DNA from: Ziziphus jujuba
Lineage: Eukaryota > Streptophyta > Magnoliopsida > Rosales > Rhamnaceae
NCBI RefSeq assembly: GCF_031755915.1
Contig: NC_083390.1
Location: 20,879,501 to 20,943,500 of the forward strand
Reading direction: 5' to 3'
Length of the DNA stretch: 64,000 nt
A model generated the notes under the pieces. The model searched no databases. It saw nothing but the letters and a program-made list of their open reading frames with translations, and was not told the origin of the DNA. Position numbers and translations under genes: made by a program. Positions 33,834-44,496 of the stretch are shown piece after piece (position 1 is the first letter of the stretch; every line of letters begins with the position of its first letter).

Positions 33834-34748
33834 AGAACTAGAGTTTTTTTAGGTTTTTTGTTTTTTCTTGTTGTTGAATAGGAGATGTTATCGTCGAACA
33901 TAATAGGCCTTCTATGTATGTAGACGCGTGAACTAGTTGTTAGATGAGCAGTTCGATGAAATAATATGAAGAAAAATTCAAATTGTGTTATTTTTGCGTT
34001 ATTGGTTATCCATTTAAAATGTGTTTGGTAAGATTTTTGACTTCGTTAATTGGCCAAGAACTCAATAAATTTTTGAGTTCCATCCAAAGTATTAACAAAT
34101 AAATGAATTCGTTACTCTATATATATATATATATATATATATTATTTTTTTGTTGAATGAATTCGTTAATATTTGTCAACAATGCAAAGCTGCCTGGGAA
34201 TATTTTACACGTCAGCGTTAAATTATAGAGTAATTTCAAAATAATTCCATTATTTCAATCTCATACTGGCAGAGACCCTGGTGAAGAAACAGAGATCGTC
34301 GGCCATGTTTGAAAGCTCAAAAAGTAATCAAAATAAACCTGAAATTAAGGATCTGCATATAGGAAGATGAAGCACACGATGTCTTCGATGGCCGGAGAGG
34401 TGATCGTAAAGCCGACGTTACACGACGGTAAATATTTTGCCAAAACATATAAATAGAGCCTTAGGCTATCCTGTTTGGTTTTTGGGAAAGTGTGAGGAAA
34501 GTAAAAAATAATAATAATAAAAATAGAAAGAAAAACAGGGAAAAAGTTTGATCTTTTTTTGTTTTCTATTTTTGATTCCACGGCTTTGTTGAAAAGGTGC
34601 TTTGTGGCTCCATGGGCTTCTGGTGGTGCGCCTGCGTCTTCGAGTTTTGGTCCTGTTATGAACCGCCAGTACGGTGCGTTCGGTGCTGTGACGCTTGACT
34701 AAGGGATGCTCATGATATGTCTCAGAAGCCAATCCAACTCCAGCCCTG

Positions 34749-34790
<42 letters not shown>

Positions 34791-35576
34791 CAATTTCTAA
34801 ATTTATGAAATTTCAATTCTGGGTTTGTTGCTAAGAATTTTGTATGAGGAAAAGAAAAATGAAGAATTCATGACCTGACTAGTGTCTCAGTAGAAGTAAG
34901 ATTCTTTAAAACTGTGAGAATTTTCATTTACAGTCCACCCGAGTAAAAATTAAAATCTACTTTTCACAGTGCAGAGAGTAGAAAATCAATGAACTTTGAG
35001 CTGAATTGGTAATAAGAAAACTCAAAAGGAATATAATTATTTGATAGTAATATATATATCTGTGAATTTGCTTGAGTTCATATAGAGAACTGTTTAATTC
35101 CAAAATCATTTTCCACAACCGGTCTAATTTAATTTATCGTATTGGTTGCATAACTGTGATAGTTTTGGTAATTTTTGAGAGATCATGATTGGTATATTGT
35201 CTTATAACTTTCAGTTGAATACTTTTAGCTACATTTTAACTGGAATATTTTCTCCAGGGATTGGTGAGTTCCGTTGAAATGGTAAAATTTGTAGCAATCA
35301 ATGCCAGGCCAACCGTACTAGTTTATTTGCCTTTCACTTCCTCAAGCAATGTCGAGGGCATCAATTGGCAGGGCCCTAAACTTACTATTGTAGAATACTA
35401 CATGTAAAGATGTCCTTTTTTTTCTTTGCTAAAGCTATAAAATTACCATTTTTCAGTTATTCCCTTAACTTTTTCACTATTGAATGTTAAATATTTTGAG
35501 TTTCCATTGAATTAATCCCACGGCATGGTTCTTAATTCACAATATGATATATATGAAATACTTTCCTGTTGTGCAG
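33834..35576. other. Spacer with AT run and 39-base poly-T
   Basis: AT run at 34119-34142 and a T(39) run at 34752-34790. Around 34260-34740 the sequence is less AT-rich; a short plus frame MSSMAGEVIVKPTLHDGKYF lies near 34379, and a minus frame gives only Arg-rich low complexity. No gene recognised. Confidence 0.5.
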
Positions 35577-36720
35577 GATGCTTGCAGATCCTTCCTTTTT
35601 ATATAAGCTTCTCTTAGAGCAGGCTACTACAATTGGTTGCTCAGTGTGGTGGGAGTTTAAGAACAGGAAGTGTAGATATGTCTTCCTTTTATGACAAGGG
35701 ATTGAAATTGTCTGGTTTTTGCATTGAAATGCTGAAGTAATTGATGGTTCCTTTACTATCGGATAAACCAAGCATGGGATCTGGCACTTGTTCATGTGCT
35801 CATTGTTGCAGCATGCGATGCTATTGTTGTTTGGTCGCCTGCTCCTTGTCGTTCACATGGTAACATGTTCCGGTTTGATTTGCAAAATACATTGCAGAAG
35901 CTCCCAAACAACATATTTGAAAGAAGTTATTCACTAAGGGAATTTGATTTACAAAAGAGATTACACTCTTTCTTCTATAAGACTGCCGAGTTGTGTATGG
36001 CTGGGCTAACTGCTGGAGCAGTGCAAGGTTCTTTATCAAATTATCTAGCCAGTAAGGAGGGAAAATATAAAGCAAAAGAAAACCCACTTAAACTGTTTCT
36101 TTTGTAAAACTAAATAGTACTGATTAGAGTTTATCAATAAGAATGAAGAAACCATTGTGACTTCTCTCTGAAAGTTTAACTATCGAAGAATTTACCCTGC
36201 AAGCTTGAGAAGCATTGGTTTATGTACTTTAAGAAAAAAATTATTGAAGAACTATTCTATGATGGATGATAATTGAATAACTTTTTTGTTGTGCTGTGAG
36301 TATAATGTTTATATGTAATGTTTACATATTTCAAATATAACATTCTCTGGGGAATGTCATGAATTTGGAATAGATTTAGGGGTTTAAGAAGAGTTGTTAT
36401 TTGAAAAAAACGTGTTGCCCTTGATTGTTGTTTTTAGCGAAATATTCGGCTTACCTACCATAATAAATTAAATTGGTCAAACTAATTTTGTTCTCTGCAA
36501 TTGTTAACTTGTTTGGCAGGTTATCTGTGTCGATAACAAGCACAAGCACTAATGCACTTGGTTATGGTGGCTTTCCTAGGACTTTATGCTAACGTGAGAT
36601 ATCAGCTCTTATGTGGATATGACAGGGCAATATCAAATCACGTTGATGTCATTAGAGGGTCGCTGTTTTTCAGCATAGCAGTGAAGGTTTTCTCTATGAA
36701 ACACTTATTGGCTGCTTATA
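35577..36720 (+). pseudogene. RETICULATA-related (DUF3411) gene fragment
   Basis: Plant RETICULATA-related proteins are chloroplast-envelope membrane proteins affecting leaf development. Exon-like part 1 follows a GTGCAG acceptor: MLADPSFLYKLLLEQATTIG then CSVWWEF. After decay, it resumes as VLIVAACDAIVVWSPAPCRS, FRFDLQNTLQKLPNNIFERS, REFDLQKRLHSFFYKTAELC and GLTAGAVQGSLSNYLASK (to about 36064). Part 2 starts after TTTGGCAG at 36520: LSVSITSTSTNALGYGGF, then a frameshift to FLGLYANVRYQLLCGYDRA and VDVIRGSLFFSIAVKVFSM. The N-terminal half with its transit peptide and the C-terminus are missing, and frames are broken, so this is a truncated copy carried in the array. Introns are kept, so it is a DNA-level duplicate. 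Confidence 0.85.
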
Positions 36721-37560
36721 TTTGCTACATATGTGAGACATTTAAATTGGTTTCCCTCATTTTTTGGTGTGACTCTGCTAGGGGCTTTTATTTATTTATT
36801 TTTTTTTTTTCCACCTTCGTAATCTTTACTTTTTGGTCTTCTAAAGATATGTTGTTCTTATGGTTTCATATGAATGATTATGTATTAGTTGTCTTAATTT
36901 TTCCTTGTCTCATATTGAGTATCTTCACTATCAATATGCTTGCCACTGGGATTTTTCCTTTTCTTTCTCTTTTTTCTTTTTTAAATAAATTTGAAAAGTA
37001 GGTGGGATAGTTATGATTTTACCTGAGGGAACCCATTCGCTTTCTAAAAAGGATTACTAATCCTTAACTTTTCAAGGAATCCTTCATCAGTGGTCAGTGC
37101 ACTACTGGATTGATCTGGTTTCCATAGCTAGCACTATTGGAAGGGGTATGCCAATTTGGTAATTTCATTTTTGTTTATTTATTTATTTGTATATCTGTTT
37201 AGTTTTTTAACTTTTCTTGTTAAAACTCATTGAGCAATTTACGTTTGGTTAGAGGGAGGTGGTATTATTTTTTAATTTTTTTTTTTGGTTTTGTTTCATA
37301 TACGGCTGCGTCTGAATTTGACTTGGGGAGTATTTGGCTCTTGGTTTAGTGGAGTATACGTCTTAAAAGGGTCGTATTCTTTTTAATTATTTTAAATTGT
37401 ACGATATGTTAGAATCACCAGTACTAGATAGTACTTCGTTTTATATTTTAATTGTGTAATTATAATATATTGCTTCAGATGTAAGATGTATTTAAAAATT
37501 GTTACTTTAAAAGAAATAAAAATGTATGCAGGGAATCATAAACAATGTTTAGATTTGTTG
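36721..37560. other. AT/T-rich spacer before gene D
   Basis: It may include decayed intron or 3' sequence of the RETICULATA-related fragment. No clear TATA at a fixed distance from gene D was found, unlike copies A and C. No gene seen. Confidence 0.5.
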
Positions 37561-38010
37561 ATGACGAACGAGCTTTTCGCAATTTTATTCGTTTTGATTG
37601 GTTTACTTCAATTGATGTATCAAGGAAAATGTCCCTCACCATCTGAAACACATTATGAAAATTATGGTTTTGTTTCTTTATTTTTCTGTATCAATATTGC
37701 ATCAAAGATATATTTACAACTACCTCATCCTCATAACCCAAATCAAGCTAGGATTACTCCTAAAATTAAGCTATTTTCTAGATCTTTTGACTGCTTGAAT
37801 ATGCTCATACTCATCCTCCTTTCTCCTCTTGGGTGGTTCATTTTTGCCTTGTGTGTTGCTTACTTTGTGAAGGTCATTTCCGAGTTCATTTATCGTACAC
37901 TTAAAATAATTGCCATCACACGGTGTTATTTAGGTTCTCCAAATATGAAGCGCAGAATAGACAACCATCAACCCAGTTTGAATGGAGAACACAATAGGCC
38001 TCCTGTCTAG
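37561..38010 (+). CDS. Small multi-pass membrane protein, copy D (149 aa)
   Basis: A paralogue of copy C with the same layout: MTNELFAILFVLIGLLQLMY, the loop SPSETHYENYG, a second hydrophobic segment, the loop LPHPHNPNQA, a long third hydrophobic stretch (LNMLILILLSPLGWFIFALC then VAYFVKV), and a C-tail ending LNGEHNRPPV. The frame is open upstream to 37486, but I place the start at 37561 because copies A and C start there. Differences from C are spread through the gene while hydrophobic segments, the two Pro/Asn loops and the tail are kept. Family and function not recognised. A promoter is not evident, so expression is uncertain. Confidence 0.65.
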   Translation: MTNELFAILFVLIGLLQLMYQGKCPSPSETHYENYGFVSLFFCINIASKIYLQLPHPHNPNQARITPKIKLFSRSFDCLNMLILILLSPLGWFIFALCVAYFVKVISEFIYRTLKIIAITRCYLGSPNMKRRIDNHQPSLNGEHNRPPV

Positions 38011-38504
38011 TGTGAACTTGCTGTTATATTAGCCGACCTGCAATCAAGAACACTTGCCAAGAAGTTTGATGAAATAATAGAACTTCTATAACTAGAGCTT
38101 TTAAGGTATTGATATTTAAAGGTATTTTGTTACCGCCCCCCCCTCTTTCTTTTTTTTTTTTCTTTTTTCTTTTTGTTTTTTCCTCATCCTGATAGAGGTT
38201 CTTTAGTTTGTCTTGTTGTTGATTAGAAAATGTCATTGCTGACTTAAGTAAAGGCCTAGAAAATCTAGTAAAAACTCTACTGGGAGTAGGGGCTACTGCA
38301 ATTTGATTCAATGTGTAAGGATATCATTAGAAAAAGTTTTTATGATATATGTTTTGATGCTGAAAATTATATTGCTATACTTGATTTCTGTTGAAAGTTG
38401 GTCCTCTGGTTTTTGAACAAAAGTGACTCTGTTTCCTGAATTTATGCTTGCTGCCTTGCTCAGCTTGCTCTGTGTTGGTGATTTGCTAGTAATTAGAAAA
38501 ATTA
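38011..38504. other. Spacer after gene D
   Basis: It contains a C/T-rich tract (about 38131-38175) and sequence resembling 28500-28640. No gene. Confidence 0.55.
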
Positions 38505-40090
38505 TTAATTCCAGACATTGTAGTGTTATCGGTGTTTAAAAAAGGATGCTCTCATAGGGAAGTGTGCTTCCGCTGCTTTTGATTTATAAACCTTGTAATG
38601 TTACTAGAGCTTTGGCTTAGGGGAATGGTTGTTTCAAATGGTTTCCAAAAATAATATTGCATTGTAGATAAATAGAAAGTATTGCCTCATCTGAGAGAGA
38701 ATTTCACACTTGTTTGAATTTTCGTTGGAGATATAGCGTTTACATTGTCACCATTATGATGTTTATAGAATATAATTTCAATAGTTTTAGTTGGGAGGAA
38801 AAAAAGAAGTTTGGGATATCATTTTTAATCCTTTCTTAGAATATAATTTCAATAGTTTTAGTTGGGAGTAAAAAAAAAAGTTTGGGATATCATTTGTAAT
38901 CCTTTCTTATATATTCAAAGGCAGCTTAGCAAATTATTTTGACAAATTCATTTATATATTTATTTGCTTATCAAATATCAACTTTGAACTCGCTTATATA
39001 GTAGTATATTTGGCTGTAAATGATCAAAATTTTGTGTTGATTTGTGTTTATAATGGATTACTCTAAAGTATCTTTTTGTTCTTGTAAATTTTGCTTGTGA
39101 GTTAATCATTGCTGGACCAACTTTGATAGAATAGTGACAAAGAAGGATAAATTTAATTTCGTGATTAGGCATGAGGGTTTTCTTCCAAACTTAAAAAGTG
39201 CATTGAAAATCTTATTACAAGAAGTAGCATGGTTAGGCAGGATTGGAGGAATATATATGGAGCTGGAAATAACTTTGGTAGGACAGAGTAAAGTAGCGAG
39301 AAGCAATAGATAATAAAATTTACTACAACTTAAAACTAGAAAAGCCAAAATGAATTTCTTAAATCTCAACCTTACATCTTTATTAGGCATTTGCAATGCC
39401 TTATATTATGAAATTCCCATAAGAAGTTGTCATCTTTTACAAGGGCCTTTTTTAGGGATGTTAGATGCTAATTTTGGTAACAGTCTCAATAAAAAGTTTC
39501 CGTAGTGCTAATTGGCTTTCATAACTGGTACTCACACTTGGTGTAATCCTATATCTTTTCTATTTCATGTCTATCACCATGCGTTTATAATTTCTTATGT
39601 GTATTCCTAGTTTGTAGTGCTTTCTCCTGTAAACTATGCTTACTTATGAATATGGGGAGTGTCTCTGTAATATCTTTTCTCTCATAATATTAGTATTTCT
39701 AACCTATGCCGAAGACTGCTTATGTATTTTATAAACATAGTATTGTCTCAAGAAGGATATTTCCATTCTGTTTTTTGCATTTCACTAGAGAATTGACCTG
39801 TACAAGGTGCATGGTGCTCTGAAGGGAAAGGCTGGTTCACGAATCCTTGCTCACAATTAGGGTGATATCAGTATCATGAAGCAAACAAGTTTGAAGAGTC
39901 TATTACTAACCTCTTTGGTGAAGATGCAAATGAAGATGCTTGACTTTCATGTTAGAACTTCTAAGACTAGGTGTTGCATCTGACTCGTTGAGACTGCCAT
40001 AAATTCATATACATTTTTAAAGTGCGATTTTTGGGAGTTGCTCTCACAGCAGGTGCTTCAACGAATGTGTATAACGGGCAGAGTGGAATG
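38505..40090 (+). pseudogene. Array unit 4: spacer and GT14 remnant
   Basis: It parallels 29570-31100. A 60-base piece ('tagaatataatttcaatagttttagttggga') is doubled at about 38765 and 38837. GT14 residues lie at about 39700-39945 (SQEGYFHS; then GAWCSEGKG; FEESITN), with the same internal deletion as unit 2 and further small losses. Non-functional. Confidence 0.65.
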
Positions 40091-40229
40091 TAGGAATTTG
40101 TGAATAGAAATTATAAATATTATTTATTTATTTGGTTGCCACTACAACAGGACAGTTGCTTTTGGGAAAATGAGACATTCTTGTGTTATAAGTGTTGAAA
40201 AATGTAAAGCGAGAGAATGCAAAAAGAGT

Positions 40230-40260
<31 letters not shown>
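40230..40260 (+). repeat. G(31) homopolymer
   Basis: Thirty-one consecutive G residues, then 'ttgggttggttggtggtggggg'. It can form G-quadruplexes. Length may be uncertain because such runs sequence poorly. Confidence 0.9.
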
Positions 40261-40262
<2 letters not shown>

Positions 40263-40319
40263 GGGTTGGTTGGTGGTGGGGGATGCAGTATAGCATGTAC
40301 CATTACTATTGTATCATAC

Positions 40320-41885
40320 GTAGTGTTGCCCTGGCTTTTGACTTATAAACATTATAATGTTACTAGAGCTTTGGGGTTGAGGACTGTTTGTTTCAAATGG
40401 CTTCCAAAAGTAATGCTGCATTTTCAAATGATTACTAGAAAGTACTAGCTTACCCGAGGGAGAATTTCATACTTATTTTATTTGAATTTGAGTTTGATAG
40501 GGTTTATATTGTCATCTTTATTATGTTTGTAGAGTTGAATGTCAATGGTTTTATTTGAAAATATTTTTGAGTTCACTTGGGAGATCGTTTTTGGATCCTC
40601 TGTTATATATTCAAAGGTTTTAAATGCGTAATGATCTTTTCATAGATTCATTTATATGTATTTGCTAATTAAGCATTGATTTTGAACTTGTTAATTTACT
40701 AGGATATTTAGCAGACAATGATATTCAAAGGTTTGTCTTAATCTGAGTTCATAGGAGTTACTCTAGGGTATTTTCTTGCTCATGTATTTTTGCTTATCAG
40801 TTATTGCTGGACCAACTTAGGTACTGTGACAAAGAAGGATAACTTGAATCTCTCTATTAATAGGCATGAATCCCTTCTTCCAACCTTAGAAAGTGCATTA
40901 GAAAGTCATACTACAAAGAAATAGCATGATTAGATTTGATTGTAGGTAAAGATATGGAGCTGGAAATAACTTCATCACTAGGATAGAGCGAACTAGCTGC
41001 AAGTAATCGATAATAGAAATACTAAAACTTAAACTGAAAAAAGCCTCAATGTGTTTCCAAATCTTAATCTTGTATCTTTCCTAAGCATTTGCAGTGCCTT
41101 GTATAATGCTGCACATCTGAAGTTGTCGCCTTCAATAAGGACTTTTTTATGGTGATCTCGGATGCTAATTTTGATGATGGTCCGAATGGAATATTTATCT
41201 AGATCCTAATGTCCGTGAATGGTCTTACTGGCGATTTTGTTTAGTTTGTCCCAGAAAGACATGCTTTATTTCTGGATACATGACTTTTCCCTTAATATGA
41301 CCTTTTTTTCTTACTTTCTTCTGCCAAAGGCTCACCGACATCTTGTGGCGCATGCTTTTTGAATTCCCATTGACTGGCATTAGACTTGCCATAGGCCTAT
41401 ATTTTCTATATTATGTCTGTTATCCCATGCAGTATAATTTCTCATATCTATTCCTATTTTCTAGTGTTTCCTCTATAGATTATGCTTGCTCATTTATATT
41501 GCTACTTTTTTTTTTTTCAGATCTCTCTCATGTATTCTCCTCCATTAGAATAGATCTAAATTTCATTGTTCAAACCCGTAACCTTGGATGGAAAGAGTAG
41601 GCAAGTCCTTTTTGTTAATTTGAGTTGTATTTTTACTTGCAATGTAAGTTAGTTTGGATCATTATGGTTTTGATTTTGTAATTTTTATGCAGATTTCAGA
41701 GGGTACAGCCTATTGTTGTTGACCCAGCTATATACCTATCCAAGAGGAGCCAAATTTTTCATGCTGTAGAAAGTGGAAAACTGCTAAAGCTTTTAAAGTT
41801 TTCACAGGCACAGACTCTATCTTGTCTCTCTCATTCTTTATTATACTTTCTATCAAATTGAAGTTGTCTTCTGAGCTTTTTCAAA
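40320..41885 (+). pseudogene. Array unit 5: spacer and one GT14 exon
   Basis: It is collinear with 17885-19260. The GT14 exon at 41693-41807 follows an ATGCAG acceptor: FQRVQPIVVDPAIYL, SKRSQIFHAVES, then a shifted frame, ending TTCACAG with a GC donor like unit 1. The following exon is absent because the sequence runs into the 3' tail of the second MULE. Units 1 and 5 share details not seen in units 2 and 4. Confidence 0.72.
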
Positions 41886-41978
41886 TAATTTGAAAACAAT
41901 AACATATTGGATGAAATAATTTGAAGAAGATTCAAATTGTTTGTAGTTTTTTAATATGAAGAAAATTCAAATCTTAAA

Positions 41979-43815
41979 ATAGCATAGAGAGATTTATGGT
42001 CCAGATGTTGAATGGTGCTGTTGATTGGTAGTGATATGAAGAGGTACGGCGGTCGAGCAAGATCGTCTGCTGTGACCAATTTGTTTACACCTCTCGCATC
42101 TATATTGAAGATGCCCCTCTACTTGAGATTAAATCCATTTCTTTCTTGGTCTTCCTAACTGTTTGCCAATCTCAGGTGGAAGTACAAGCTGATTGATGAC
42201 ATCATCTAGAGTATGCCACTAACATTTATCTCCAAATAGATATATGGTATCCGAATATGCGTCACGAAGAGACTCAACTAAGTAATGCGGCGAGCAAAGG
42301 GTATATGGAGAGATATGTTGATACTTACATGCTGCAATTGCATGGACACAAGGAAATCCATCGATGTCGAATTCCTTGCATGAGCATGTCTTACTTTCTA
42401 AGTCGACTACTCCAACCAACACACCATGTCCAACAACCTAAAACTCATATAAGTTTGATGGAATAACACGGAAGCCTATGCCATAATTTGAGTGCTCTTG
42501 CATGATCTTTTCCAACCAGTTAGCAATAGGAGTTTGCATTGCAGCTACATTATTTCGACATTCATACTACCATTTATGCAAGACATCACGAATGTGATCT
42601 AGTAGTGGCAAAACTGGTTTATCCCTAGTATCAAGAAGCACAGAATTCATGCTTTCTACGATGTTAATGGTCATGATGTTGTATCTATTGCCCGAAAAAT
42701 GTGATCAGCCCACTTAGCAGGATTTGCATCCTTGAGATATTGTACAGCTTCAATACTAACACCTTCTAAAATATGCATGGCCTTATCAAATTCCTCAACA
42801 ATATATGCTCTAGCTGCATCATTAAAAGTTGATAGAATCGCATTGACATTACCTTTAAACTTTGTAGCACGTAAGTTTGTATCAAGATGATATGTGCAGT
42901 GGCCATGGTGATTATTAGGGAAAACTATCCGTATTGCTTTTGCAATACTCTTGTGTCTATCCGATATAAAAGCCATATTAGGATCATCACCAAACGCTTC
43001 TTTGAGTCTCTCAAAAAACCATGTGTAGGCCTCATTCGTCTCCCCAGGGCCTATTCCATAGGCAATTGGATAAATTTGATTATTCACATCTAAATATGAT
43101 GCAATATATAACAAACCTCTGTATCTATTCTTCAGTGTAGTTCCATCAACAGCTACGACTCTCCGCATATGATGAAACCCTCTGATGCTAGCTCCAAGTG
43201 AGATGAAAAAATATAAAAATCTATTTTGATCATCAATTTCAATTCGAGTGAACGTGTCCGGATTCTTACTCTTTAAAATGTAACTCCATAAAGGGAGTTT
43301 TGCAAATGACTCTTCAGGCGTACGCCACAAACCTGATAGTGCAGCTTCCTTAGTGGTTTATGCTTTATTGTAGCTTATGTTTACTCCATAATTAGAGCAA
43401 ATGTCATGCACAATATCATAGGGTTTGTGTTGATGTGAAATCCCATCAAACTTTGATTGGATGATGTCTCCAACAACTGAACTTGTTGCCTGACGATGAT
43501 CCATTTTCATGATATTTAAAGAGCAAATATGCTCATCCTGGAAGACCTTAATCATGAAAGCGTCTATATTCTCACGGTAGCATGCAATTTCCACTTGCAA
43601 TTGTCATTTATACATACAACCTCATATCGGACTCTATGTGATTTCTTGACCTTGAATTCAAAATTCCTCTGTAGTGCATATAGATAAAGCTTCTTTTGTA
43701 GCTCATTCTTACTCGAAAAGAGTTGGTTCCTTTGAATGATTTCATGGTCATTGATAGATATGAAGCTACGGTTAGTCCTATGCATAGATATAATGTGTGT
43801 ATACATATTTTGGGA
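41979..43815 (-). pseudogene. Mutator-like transposase, broken, copy 2
   Basis: Close relative of copy 1 without the LTR insertion. Reading from 43806: a DNA-binding region (LYALQRNFEFKVKKS, VRYEVVC), stop TAA at 43360-43358 in the same codon where copy 1 has TGA, then LPLWSYILKS, the first catalytic Asp (VVAVDGTTL, 43147-43145), the second Asp (FISDRHKSI), the SWIM finger (CSCKEF..FPCVHAIAAC, about 42370) and a worn C-terminal tail to about 41979. A 1-base loss near 42706 shifts frame before the Glu region. The ~260-residue N-terminal part seen in copy 1 is missing beyond 43815. Inactive. Confidence 0.9.
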
Positions 43816-44128
43816 TTTAACTGTAACGTGTGTTTCCAGTCAACCAACTATAATATTTATAGTTAAGGAGATATTTTGGGAGTAATTTTTGGGATTTAAC
43901 TATAATATTTATAATTCATTTAATTCATTATTTCATTTAATGAGCATATATAATATGTGTTTCCAATCAACCAACAAAGCTCAAACATACAAAAGATAGC
44001 ATACGATTACTCTCACAATACAAGTAGTTTTCATTATGAATTGGGCACTCAATTCCACTATTACAGGTGAAACAGCACCAGAAAAGGGTAACTTGTTCTC
44101 AAATAAATATTTACTGAACAATTGTGTT
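43816..44128. other. Junction between transposase and captured exons
   Basis: AT-rich, with an imperfect internal repeat ('tgggatttaactataatatttat' and 'gtgtttcca.tcaaccaac', each twice between 43810 and 43975). No coding sequence. Confidence 0.55.
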
Positions 44129-44284
44129 GGCAACTAGTGACAACCAATTCATCTTTTGCATCCCATCCCTAACGTGATTTATACCTAAGGCTGGTTCTGG
44201 AAGCTCAGGAGGCATCTCCTCAATAAGTAGATTAACTTCCCATGTCTCATTTTGGAAGTCCATAGAGATACAAATTCTCCTTCT
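44129..44284 (-). pseudogene. Alfin-like (AL) PHD-finger gene, one exon fragment
   Basis: After the acceptor TTATAG the minus strand reads [11 protein letters not shown], then a +1 base (AAA for AA) breaks the frame, and it resumes as [32 protein letters not shown] and NWLSLVA before similarity stops. This is the hallmark middle of the Alfin N-terminal domain of plant histone-H3K4me3-reading proteins. The PHD finger itself and all other exons are absent. It lies on the same strand as, and directly between, the transposase and the DEG2 exons, which fits capture of a gene piece by a MULE. Confidence 0.87.
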
Positions 44285-44496
44285 CTATAAGCACAAGAAA
44301 TAAGAGAATACTCTATTAAAACCATAGAAATGTCACTATAAGCAAAGATAATCACGAATATATAGAGAAATGTCACTAAAAGAAAAAAGTTTAAAATATT
44401 TGAGATAGGTGAGCTATTTCTGGAAGGAAAATACATAAATTGGATAAGTATCAATAAAGAAAGGAGCAAAACTGTAAATTTCAGGTACGAACGAAC

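Noticed and set aside
34345..34740. Short minus frames with Arg/Thr-rich sequence
   Set aside because: Low complexity, overlapping frames, and no similarity recognised.
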